This document shows positions 1 to 6,295 of a stretch of 10,133 nucleotides of DNA, piece after piece. The stretch is from the NCBI GenBank assembly GCA_046728035.1, contig JBKPDT010000026.1, positions 1 through 10,133 of the forward strand. The letters are read 5' to 3'. A program made the position numbers and the translations under genes. The notes under the pieces are model-generated. The model did not search any database, was not told the DNA's origin, and saw only the letters and a program-made list of their open reading frames with translations. The stretch is from DASRWT01 sp046728035 (GTDB lineage: Bacteria > Methylomirabilota > Methylomirabilia > Rokubacteriales > CSP1-6). Position 1 is the stretch's first letter; every line of letters starts with the position of its first letter.

Positions 1-198
1 CTCCTGATCCTGGGCGTGCTCACGCGATGGGCCGCCCTCGCCAACCTGCCGATCATGGCGGCCGCGTTCTTCCTCGTCCATCTCCGGCACGGCTTCTTCA
101 TCGGACGGGGCGACGGCTACGAGTACGTGATGCTCGTGCTCGCCGCCACCCTCGCCCAGGTCTTCCTCGGGCCGGGCGCCCTCGCCCTTCGCCGCTAA
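1..198 (+). CDS. DoxX family membrane protein, C-terminal fragment
   Basis: The frame is open from base 1 and ends at TAA 196-198, so only the last 65 residues are present and the start lies outside the window. The fragment has a hydrophobic segment (around LPIMAAAFFLVHL), then HGFF, then a GDGYEY motif leading into a second hydrophobic helix that ends in GPGALALRR. HGFF followed by a GYEY-type motif, a last helix and a short GPG tail is the typical C-terminus of DoxX/DoxD-like four-helix inner-membrane proteins. The family has been linked to thiosulfate:quinone oxidoreductase subunits and to redox or stress roles, but most members are uncharacterised, so no substrate is assigned. The gene converges on the PilX-like gene with a 54-base gap. 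Family assignment is fairly sure; function is not. Confidence 0.75.
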   Translation, partial: LLILGVLTRWAALANLPIMAAAFFLVHLRHGFFIGRGDGYEYVMLVLAATLAQVFLGPGALALRR

Positions 199-207
199 GG
201 CGTCGTC

Positions 208-245
208 CGGAGCCCCGCGCAGCCGCCCAGGGTCACGAGGCTCCG
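208..245. terminator. possible weak bidirectional terminator hairpin
   Basis: A perfect 7-base inverted repeat, CGGAGCC (208-214) and GGCTCCG (239-245), lies inside the 54-base gap between two convergent genes, with a 24-base loop. There is no T-run on either side, so it is not a classical intrinsic terminator. Position is the main support; a 7-base repeat is not rare in such GC-rich DNA. Confidence 0.22.
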
Positions 246-252
246 CTGTACC

Positions 253-1749
253 CTAGTTCTTCTCGCGCCAGCTCAGGATCTTGTGCACGGCCAGCATCTG
301 CTGGACCATGTCGAGGTTCTGCTTGCTGCTCCGTACCCGGAAGTCCAGGTTCTCGTCCATGAAGACGTCGAACAGGCCGCTCGCGTCGGTGGGACGGGAC
401 TCCATCCCGGTGAGCGCGCCGTAGATCGTGGTTTTGCTCCCCGTCCGGAAGGCGGCTGAGACGTACTGGCCGGTCACGATGACGATGCCATCCCAGCGGA
501 GATCGCCATACTGCTGCAGGTCGCCCTCCTCGACGATGAGGATCCCCGCCCCCGAGACCATGGCGTGCGTGGTGACGCCCGCGAACGCCGAGGAGGTGTC
601 CGGGTCACCCCGGACGTAGACCATCTTCGGGTCCGAGGTCGTTCCCAGGGCCACCGTCTGGTTCATGCCGCAGCCATTGGTCAGGGTCGGCGTGTTCGTC
701 GCCGTGCTGGTGCCGCCGGTCATGACGATCGGGCATGCCGGGGTGCTCCGAAGGATCGTCGTCGCCGGACTCGCGGCGACCTGACCGAGGAAGGTCGACA
801 TCACCGCCGGAGTCAGCGAGCCGTCCTGGGCGATGGTGGCGACGCCCGTCGTGTATGCCCCCGACGACGGGTCCTTGCCCTTGACGATGCCCAGCCGGGC
901 CGCTTGGTTGGCCGCCCTGGTGGGATTGGTGCAGTCGCCCTCGGTGCAGACGCTCGCGTCGTCGAACGGCTGCTCCGCCCGCGCCTCGTAGCTGATGCCC
1001 AGGTCCGCCTGCGTCCCGGGCTGCACCTGGATGCCGAGCTTCACCGGGTTGGCCGCGTTCTGGGTGCCGTCCCGATCGTAGTCGCGGCCATCGATGTCAT
1101 AGCGGCTGGCGTTCGTCGCGTTCACGTTATTGCTCAGGACGGTGTCGGCCTGGAAGCCCGGGATGTTCACCGCGCCCGGGAAGGGCGGGATGCCGACCCG
1201 CTTGAGCGCGACCTGGATGGTCCGGGTGGCGCCACGGTAGGTTCCGGTGGACGTCACGATCACGATGCCGTTGGTGTCGGTGAACTTGTTACCGGTGTCG
1301 GGCGCACCCGCCCCCGTGAACTTGTCGTCGCCAGCAAGATTGTCATTGCGGACGGTCACCGCGTAGGTGCCCTCGGCGGTGGTGCGGGTGGGCAGCGGGC
1401 TCGGGACGCCGAGGGTGGTGAGCATCGCCGCGGTGTTCTGCGAAGTCACGTTGGTCGGCTGCTGGTCGTCCGCGGTGTTCTCGAGATTGTCGGGGCCCGC
1501 GAAGAGGCTCGCCGCGTAGCTGCCCTGGGCGTCACCCGTCGGCCAGGCGGCCACCCGCTTGAACGCCCACTCGATCCCGGACTCCGCCAGGTAGCGGGCG
1601 CGCGCGGTGTCGGTCAGGTTCTGGGAGATCTGCGGCTCCACGCTCGACAAGGTCAAGAACGTCAGCACCATGGCGGTGAGCGCGACCAGGCAGATCAGGG
1701 CGAGCGGCAGTGCCACGCCCCGCTCGTCGAGGATGCGGAGGGGTGTCAT
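253..1749 (-). CDS. PilX-like minor prepilin / pilus assembly protein (498 aa)
   Basis: The ATG at 1749-1747 shares an ATGA with the stop of the upstream prepilin gene (4-base overlap), and the stop is TAG 255-253. The N-terminus is a class III-like prepilin signal: a short charged leader (LRILDERG), a likely prepilin peptidase site after Gly11, then a long hydrophobic helix (about 12-36) followed by SSVEP and the PilX_N-type motif ARYLAESGIEWAF (about 50-62). Mature position 5 is Leu rather than Glu, as is common in PilX/GspK-type minor pilins. The rest is a large Thr-, Asn- and Gly-rich predicted extracytoplasmic region with two cysteine pairs (Cys268/Cys273 and Cys339/Cys360) that could form disulfides. 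Neisserial PilX is much smaller, about 160 residues; long PilX_N proteins occur in environmental bacteria. It probably sits in or primes a type IV pilus or pseudopilus. There is no clear Shine-Dalgarno, so translation is probably coupled to the preceding gene. Confidence 0.8.
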   Translation of the reverse strand: MTPLRILDERGVALPLALICLVALTAMVLTFLTLSSVEPQISQNLTDTARARYLAESGIEWAFKRVAAWPTGDAQGSYAASLFAGPDNLENTADDQQPTNVTSQNTAAMLTTLGVPSPLPTRTTAEGTYAVTVRNDNLAGDDKFTGAGAPDTGNKFTDTNGIVIVTSTGTYRGATRTIQVALKRVGIPPFPGAVNIPGFQADTVLSNNVNATNASRYDIDGRDYDRDGTQNAANPVKLGIQVQPGTQADLGISYEARAEQPFDDASVCTEGDCTNPTRAANQAARLGIVKGKDPSSGAYTTGVATIAQDGSLTPAVMSTFLGQVAASPATTILRSTPACPIVMTGGTSTATNTPTLTNGCGMNQTVALGTTSDPKMVYVRGDPDTSSAFAGVTTHAMVSGAGILIVEEGDLQQYGDLRWDGIVIVTGQYVSAAFRTGSKTTIYGALTGMESRPTDASGLFDVFMDENLDFRVRSSKQNLDMVQQMLAVHKILSWREKN

Positions 1750-2192
1750 CGGCGCGCCGTGAGGAGTGCGGACAGCCGCACCCCGCGCTCGGTGGCCAGC
1801 ACGCCGAAGCCGACGACGGGACGATAGAACACCCATACCTCCACCAGCTTGGTGTCGGCGAGACCCGCCGGCGCGTCGACGATCGTCACCGTGCGCCGGT
1901 AGCTCGGCGTCGCATGGCCATTGTTCGAGACGCTGCCGTAGCCCTCGGCGGGATAGGCGGCGGTCGTGACGTTGAGGAGATTGGTCAGCGCGGCGGCCTT
2001 GATCTGCTCCATACGCTGCTCGGCCAGGAACACCGCGGTCGTCTGCTGACGGCCCCCCTCGATCCCCCCGACCGCATAGAGGAAGCCGGCGACCACCCCG
2101 ACCAGGCCGAGCCCGATCACCGCCGCCGCGACGATGATCTCGACGAGGGTAAGGCCGGACTCGCGCGTGAACGCGCCCCTCGCCCTCTGCAT
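1746..2192 (-). CDS. PilV-like minor type IV prepilin (148 aa)
   Basis: The N-terminus reads TRESG, then LTLVEIIVAAAVIGLGLVGV. This is a textbook class III signal: cleavage by the prepilin peptidase after Gly13, N-methylation of the new N-terminal Leu14, and the conserved Glu at mature position 5 (Glu18), followed by the helix that anchors pilins in the inner membrane and packs in the fibre core. AEQRMEQIKAAAL (just past the helix) is typical of PilV/PilE-like minor pilins. The short C-terminal globular region has no recognisable cysteine pair. I chose ATG 2192 because GGGAGGAG lies 8 bases upstream; a TTG 33 bases further upstream would stay in frame but lengthen the leader without its own good ribosome site. 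The gene forms a two-gene unit with the PilX-like gene. PilW, FimT and the pilus motor genes are not in the window and must be elsewhere. Confidence 0.85.
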   Translation of the reverse strand: MQRARGAFTRESGLTLVEIIVAAAVIGLGLVGVVAGFLYAVGGIEGGRQQTTAVFLAEQRMEQIKAAALTNLLNVTTAAYPAEGYGSVSNNGHATPSYRRTVTIVDAPAGLADTKLVEVWVFYRPVVGFGVLATERGVRLSALLTARR

Positions 2193-2200
2193 GGTGTCCG

Positions 2201-2208
2201 CTCCTCCC
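2201..2208 (-). promoter_or_regulatory. strong ribosome binding site of the PilV-like gene
   Basis: The minus strand reads GGGAGGAG here, ending 8 bases before the ATG at 2192. It is the best Shine-Dalgarno match in the window and fixes the start of the prepilin, favouring it over the upstream in-frame TTG at 2225. Confidence 0.75.
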
Positions 2209-2255
2209 ACGCGAAGAAGTAGCAAGAGCAGCGCCGGACGACAATGTCCCGAGAA

Positions 2256-2912
2256 TCAGACACCAGCGGATCCTCCAGGACCTCGATCTGCTGGAGCAGG
2301 AGGGTCCACCGGCGGCTCGTGGTGGTTGAGCAGGGCGAGCGACCAGGCGCCGTTGGTCCGCTCCAGCATGGAGAGCCCCGCGTAGTCCTGCCCCAGCGCG
2401 AGAAGCCGGGCGAGCGGCATTCCGAGCGCGCGGCAGAGGATGGCCCGATTGCTCCCCCCGTGCGCGACGATCGCCACGCGCTGCCCCGGGTGCGCGGCCA
2501 CGATGCCCTCGAAGGCCGCCCAGGACCGCGCCGCCACCTGCTCCAGATTCTCGCCGCCGGGGAACTGGAAGCGTCCCACGTCCGCCATCCACGCGGCGAA
2601 GGCCTCCGGCGCGAGCGCGCGGATCTCCTCCGCGGTGAGGCCCTCCCAGCGGCCCATGGCGAACTCGCGCAGTCCAGCGAGCGCCACCGCGCGCAGCCCG
2701 TGGGGGGCGGCGAGGATGTCCGCGCTCCGTCGCGTGCGTCGGAGATCACTCGAGTACACGGCGGCCAGCGGCACCGCCGCGAGCCGGCGCGCCACCGCGT
2801 CGAGCTGGGCCTCGCCGCGCGCCGACAGCGGGACGTCGAGGTGACCGATGAATCGTCGCGTCTCCGCCCCCACGACGGCTCCGTGCCGCACCAGGTACAC
2901 CACCGTGCGCAT
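2256..2912 (-). CDS. cobC: CobC-like histidine phosphatase (probable alpha-ribazole-5'-phosphate phosphatase)
   Basis: This 218-residue protein belongs to the phosphoglycerate mutase-like histidine phosphatase superfamily, branch 1. The N-terminus carries the catalytic YLVRHG (phospho-acceptor His10, Arg9). It is followed by LSARGEAQ, the YSSDLRRTRRSADI motif with Arg58, the acid motif LREFAMGRWEG with Glu83, and the second catalytic histidine in VAIVAHGGSNRAI (His151). CobC removes phosphate from alpha-ribazole-5'-phosphate, or from cobalamin 5'-phosphate, in the last steps of B12 nucleotide-loop assembly. Sequence alone does not separate CobC from other small phosphatases; the assignment rests on REF.xGRWEG and on cobS, whose TGA directly abuts this ATG (stop and start contiguous, no spacer). 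The last 20 or so residues are Pro/Gly-rich and look non-conserved. It is cytoplasmic, with no signal peptide. Confidence 0.82.
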   Translation of the reverse strand: MRTVVYLVRHGAVVGAETRRFIGHLDVPLSARGEAQLDAVARRLAAVPLAAVYSSDLRRTRRSADILAAPHGLRAVALAGLREFAMGRWEGLTAEEIRALAPEAFAAWMADVGRFQFPGGENLEQVAARSWAAFEGIVAAHPGQRVAIVAHGGSNRAILCRALGMPLARLLALGQDYAGLSMLERTNGAWSLALLNHHEPPVDPPAPADRGPGGSAGV

Positions 2913-3680
2913 TCAGGGCCCGGTGAGGCGCGCCTGCGCGGCGGCCGCAAGGAGCACGCCCAGCTCGCCCAGCTCGACGGAGGCCCCGAGCCCGTCGCCG
3001 GTGATGCCGCCGAGCCGCCGGGCGACGAAGGCCGATCCGAGGAGCGCGACCGCCAACCCCAGCGCGACTGCCGCCATCGCCCAGACCCCGACGAAGGCGC
3101 CGGTGAGCGCGAGGACGCCCGCGGCCAGCGCGGGGCCGGCCGCCCGGGGCAGCGAGGCCACGAACTCGCCCCCCATTCCGGACGCGGGCGTGGCCGCGCG
3201 GAGGACCGTGCCCACCAGCAGGGGCGCGATCCGCCCCGTCACCGGCGCCAGGACCAGCACCGCCGGCCGCACCCCGGACGGCAGCTCCGCGAGCGTGACG
3301 AGCGACGAGAGGAAGACCACGATCAGCCCCACCGCGCCGTAGACCCCGATGCGGCTGTCGCGCATGATGGCCAGCCGCTGCGAGACGTCCCGACCGGCCA
3401 GCCCGTCGAGGCAGTCGGCCAGCCCATCCAGGTGAATACCCCCGGTGAGGACCTTCCAGAGCGAGACGACGAGGAGGGCGCCCAGCAGCGGCGGGAAGAG
3501 CCAGGCGAGTCCGCGATCGGCGACGGCGAGCAACACGCCGAGCCCCAGGCCCACCACGGGAAACCACCAGGCGGCCCGACCCAGCGCGCCCGCTCCCGTC
3601 GCTTCGCGGCCGGGCACCGGCACGATGGTCAGGAAGCGGAGGACCAGGACGAGGCCCGGAAGCGCGTGCCCGCCGTCCAC
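2913..3680 (-). CDS. cobS: adenosylcobinamide-GDP ribazoletransferase (cobalamin synthase)
   Basis: CobS is an integral inner-membrane enzyme that joins adenosylcobinamide-GDP to alpha-ribazole (or its 5'-phosphate), making adenosylcobalamin (phosphate). The 255 residues match the family length. Recognisable motifs are the N-terminal LRFLTIVPVP (14-23), the metal-binding signature GGIHLDGLADCLDGL (80-94, with His83, Asp85, Asp89, Asp92), MRDSRIGVYGA (106-116), and GGITGDGLGA near the C-terminus. Most of the rest is Ala/Leu/Val-rich membrane helix. The start is GTG 3680; a purine-rich GGCGGCGG stretch precedes it, but no strong Shine-Dalgarno does. It lies 13 bases after the carboxyltransferase gene and directly abuts the CobC-like gene, so the two B12 enzymes that act consecutively are translated together. 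CobU, CobT and the corrin-ring genes are absent, so the organism could be either a full B12 maker or a salvager. Confidence 0.93.
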   Translation of the reverse strand: MDGGHALPGLVLVLRFLTIVPVPGREATGAGALGRAAWWFPVVGLGLGVLLAVADRGLAWLFPPLLGALLVVSLWKVLTGGIHLDGLADCLDGLAGRDVSQRLAIMRDSRIGVYGAVGLIVVFLSSLVTLAELPSGVRPAVLVLAPVTGRIAPLLVGTVLRAATPASGMGGEFVASLPRAAGPALAAGVLALTGAFVGVWAMAAVALGLAVALLGSAFVARRLGGITGDGLGASVELGELGVLLAAAAQARLTGP

Positions 3681-3693
3681 GCCGCCGCCGATC

Positions 3694-5217
3694 TCAGACG
3701 GGGACGATGGGGTTTCGGCGCGGCGGGAACTCCTGCTGCTTGGACTCCGCGTAGGCGAGACGCTTGATCAGCTCGCCGCGCAGCTCCCGCCCCGCCACGA
3801 TCCCGTCCACCAGCATCTCCGAGGCGAGCTTGTAGATGTCGACGTCCTCGGCATACTCGTCGCGCTTCTGCTTGACGTAGGCGGCGCGCTCCGCCTCCGG
3901 CAGCTCCATGATCTTGTTGTAGTAGACGGCGTTGACGGCGGGTTCGGGGCCCATGATGGCGACCTGGCCCTGGGGCAGCGCGAGCGCGGCATCCGGCTCG
4001 AACGCGGGCCCGCACATGGCGTAGAGGCCGGCCCCGTAGCACTTCCGCACCACCACGCAGATCTTGGGGACGGTGGCCTGCGAGGTCGCGAAGACCATCT
4101 TTGCGCCGTGGCGGATGATGCCGGCGCGCTCCACCTTGCTCCCCACCATGAAGCCCGACACGTCGGCGAGGTAGACGAGGGGGATGTTGAACGCGTTGCA
4201 GAGGTTGATGAAGCGGGCCGCCTTGTCGGCAGAGTCCACCATGAGCACGCCGCCCTTGACCTTGGGCTGATTGGCGACGAGCCCGACGGCGCGGCCGTCC
4301 AGGCGCGCGAGACCGACGATGATCTCGGACGCGAACAGGCGCTTGACCTCGAAGAACGATCCCTCGTCCACGAGCCCCTGGATCAGCTCGTACATGTCGA
4401 ACCACTTGCGCTGGTCGAAGGGCACGATGTCCTCGACGGGGCGGCCCGGCCGCGCCGCCACCGCCGCCACGCGGGACGGCCGCGCGCGAAAGGAGCCCGG
4501 CATGAAGGCGAGGTAGCGGCGAGCCAGGGCGATGGCCTCCTCGTCGGAGGCGGCGAGCACGTCACCGCAGCCCGACACCGTGCAGTGCATGCGCGCCCCG
4601 CCCAGCTCCTCGAGGGTCGTCTTCTCGCCGATCGCCATCTCCACCATCCGGGGCGAGCCCACGTACAGGCTCGCCTTGCCGTCCACCATGATGACGAGGT
4701 CGGTGAGCGCGGGCAGATAGGCGGAGCCCGCCGGGGAGGGGCCGAACAGGATGCAGACCTGCGGGACCACGCCGGACAGCTGCACCTCGTTGTAGAAGAT
4801 GCGCCCCGCATGGTAGCGACCGGGGAAGATCTTGATCTGCTCCGAGATGCGCCCGCCCGCGGCGTCCACCAGGTAGAGAAGCGGGATCTGCAGGCGCTGG
4901 GCGCGCTCCTGGATCCGGACGATCTTGTGGACGGTCTTTTCCCCCCAGGAGCCGGCCTTCACCGTGTAGTCGTTGGCCATGATGCACACGGGCCGCCCGC
5001 CCACCGTGCCCACGCCGGTGACCACGCCGTCGGCCGGCGTGTCGGCCTCCTGGTTGCGCGCGAAGAGGAAGTCCTCCTGGAACTCCTCGCCGGGGTCGAG
5101 CAGGAGCGCGAGGCGATCGCGGACGAAGAGCTTGCCCTCGTCCTTGAGCTTGTCGCGGTACTTGAGGTGGCCTTGCTCGATGCGGGCCCGCTCGCGGAAG
5201 TAGCGATCCTCGCTCAC
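3694..5217 (-). CDS. acyl-CoA carboxylase, carboxyltransferase (beta) subunit
   Basis: This 507-residue protein has two crotonase-fold halves, as in propionyl-, methylcrotonyl- and geranyl-CoA carboxylase beta subunits and in the glutaconyl-CoA decarboxylase carboxyltransferase. It moves carboxyl from carboxybiotin to an acyl-CoA. The N-half has DGVVTGVGTVGGRPV (63-77), AGGRISEQ (120-127), GSAYLPALTDLVIMV (164-178) and LGGARMH (205-211). The C-half has VDSADKAARFI (327-337), SGFMVGSKVERAGIIRHGAKM (354-374) and a YGAGLYAMCGPAFEP stretch. GFMVG and the CGPAFEP-type loop look methylcrotonyl-CoA or glutaconyl-CoA-like, while GIIRHGAKM is propionyl-CoA-like, so the substrate is left open. I chose GTG 5217 because GAGG lies 5 bases upstream and SEDRYFRERARIEQGH begins the conserved region; the in-frame ATG at 5292 would add a low-complexity Ser-rich leader inside the upstream gene. 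No biotin carboxylase or biotin carrier gene is in the window. Confidence 0.9.
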   Translation of the reverse strand: MSEDRYFRERARIEQGHLKYRDKLKDEGKLFVRDRLALLLDPGEEFQEDFLFARNQEADTPADGVVTGVGTVGGRPVCIMANDYTVKAGSWGEKTVHKIVRIQERAQRLQIPLLYLVDAAGGRISEQIKIFPGRYHAGRIFYNEVQLSGVVPQVCILFGPSPAGSAYLPALTDLVIMVDGKASLYVGSPRMVEMAIGEKTTLEELGGARMHCTVSGCGDVLAASDEEAIALARRYLAFMPGSFRARPSRVAAVAARPGRPVEDIVPFDQRKWFDMYELIQGLVDEGSFFEVKRLFASEIIVGLARLDGRAVGLVANQPKVKGGVLMVDSADKAARFINLCNAFNIPLVYLADVSGFMVGSKVERAGIIRHGAKMVFATSQATVPKICVVVRKCYGAGLYAMCGPAFEPDAALALPQGQVAIMGPEPAVNAVYYNKIMELPEAERAAYVKQKRDEYAEDVDIYKLASEMLVDGIVAGRELRGELIKRLAYAESKQQEFPPRRNPIVPV

Positions 5218-5222
5218 ACGCG

Positions 5223-5226
5223 CCTC
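5223..5226 (-). promoter_or_regulatory. ribosome binding site of the carboxyltransferase, overlapping the sigma-factor stop
   Basis: The minus strand reads TGAGGCGCGTGTG: the TGA stop of the sigma-factor gene runs into GAGG, then 5 bases, then the GTG start. A ribosome terminating on the sigma gene would sit on this site, so the carboxyltransferase is probably translationally coupled. The site decides the start codon. Confidence 0.55.
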
Positions 5227-6295
5227 AGCGGTCCGGGTTGGGATTCGCCCAGAGGATGATGATGAGCACGCCGTTGCCGTGCGGCGGGCCACCCAGCACC
5301 GCCGGCGCGCCCGGCGCCACCGACATCATGGTGCGAAGCTCCGGCTGCTCGCCGCGAAGCAGCCGCACCCGCATCCGGAGCGAGGTGCCCTGCAGCTGAT
5401 CCGGGGTGACTTCGAGCTGGCGTGAGCCGGGCAGCGAAAAGCGGTGCTGCGTCCCCAGCGGCACTTCCGCGCGCTGACGGTCGAGCGTGGTGTAGTCGGT
5501 GTACCGGAACAAGGTGCGCAGCCGCGGCAGGATCATGCGCAGGCGCTCGTCGGTCTCGGCCTCGGGACTCCCCGCCGTCGGATGCTCGGGGGACGAGGCC
5601 TGGAGCACTCGGATCCCGAAGCGGATCATCGGCTCCGCGCCGACGGGGGAGGCGGCCAGCGTCAGGCCGAGCCACAGGAGCGCGGCGAGCATGGGGCCGA
5701 GGACCGCGCGGAGGCGCCGGCGGGCATTATGCAGCCTCGACATCACCGTTCCGATCGGGCAATCGAGCACCTGGGCGATCTCTCGGTAGGACAACCCTTC
5801 GATATCACTGAGCATGATAATCGTTCGCGCCTTGACCGGCAAGGAATCGAGGGCACGGCGGATATGCTCGCGCCGCTCGGCGCCGAGCGCCGCGTCGTCG
5901 GGGCGCCCGCCCGGATCCGCCGCCGTCCTCGCCCACTCTTCCTCGGTCACCCGCTCGGCGCCGAAGGCGCGCGCCCGGGCGCCGCGCGACCGGTGCCGGT
6001 CGGTCGCGACGTTGAGGGTGATCCGGAACAGCCAGGTGTAGAAGGCGGACTGTCCGCGGAATCTCGGCAAGGACTGGTACGCGCGTACGAAAGCCTCCTG
6101 GGCGGCGTCGAGCGCCTCCTCACGGTCCCGCAGCACCTGGTAGGCGAGACGCCAGACCCGCGCTCGGTATTTCTCCACCAGCGGCTCGAATGCGGCGGCG
6201 TCCCCCGCCTGGCAGCGGCGGATGAGCTCGCCTTCGTCCGGTTCCGCAGGAAGTCGGGAGGAGGGTTGGACGGGGGAGTCGGGCCCGTCATTCAC
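5225..6295 (-). CDS. ECF sigma-70 factor with C-terminal membrane/secreted extension
   Basis: Residues 24-102 form sigma region 2 (LIRRCQAGDAAAFEPLVEKY, then AAQEAFVRAYQSLPRFRG and YTWLFRITLNVATDRHR), and 144-199 form region 4 (LDSLPVKARTIIMLSDIEGLSYREIAQVL, then GTVMSRLHNARRRLRAVL, the helix-turn-helix that reads the -35). That is a complete ECF factor of the RpoE-like type, normally about 190-200 residues. The frame continues without a stop into MLAALLWLGLTLAASPVGAEP (202-222), a hydrophobic helix with a VGA signal-peptidase-like end, and then about 135 residues I do not recognise, with FRYTDY, a probably beta-rich middle, and a hydrophobic GNGVLIIILWANP tail. I chose GTG 6295, which overlaps the end of aroQ by 8 bases; a GTG at 6352 is possible. 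No separate anti-sigma gene is adjacent. It could be a real fusion or two genes merged by an indel (see findings). Confidence 0.85.
   Translation of the reverse strand: MNDGPDSPVQPSSRLPAEPDEGELIRRCQAGDAAAFEPLVEKYRARVWRLAYQVLRDREEALDAAQEAFVRAYQSLPRFRGQSAFYTWLFRITLNVATDRHRSRGARARAFGAERVTEEEWARTAADPGGRPDDAALGAERREHIRRALDSLPVKARTIIMLSDIEGLSYREIAQVLDCPIGTVMSRLHNARRRLRAVLGPMLAALLWLGLTLAASPVGAEPMIRFGIRVLQASSPEHPTAGSPEAETDERLRMILPRLRTLFRYTDYTTLDRQRAEVPLGTQHRFSLPGSRQLEVTPDQLQGTSLRMRVRLLRGEQPELRTMMSVAPGAPAVLGGPPHGNGVLIIILWANPNPDR

Noticed and set aside
2216..2244. A possible promoter for the prepilin pair: TTGTCG at 2244-2239 and TACTTC at 2221-2216 on the minus strand, 17 bases apart.
   Set aside because: The -35-like box matches 4 of 6 bases but the -10-like box is poor, so chance is a good explanation; the pair may be read from the upstream operon.
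253..2592. A 779-codon minus-strand frame extending the PilX-like protein upstream through the PilV-like and CobC-like genes.
   Set aside because: The upstream 281 codons are out of frame with two real genes and contain no domain; the prepilin leader at ATG 1749 marks the true start.
2244..3767. A 507-codon + strand open frame opposite cobC and cobS.
   Set aside because: It is Arg/Pro/His/Gly-rich with no motif and is antisense to two clear cobalamin genes.
3445..5259. A long open + strand frame (about 600 codons) opposite the carboxyltransferase and cobS.
   Set aside because: The product is rich in His/Arg/Asp/Gly with no domain, and it lies antisense to a well-conserved enzyme. High-GC coding DNA creates such open antisense frames.
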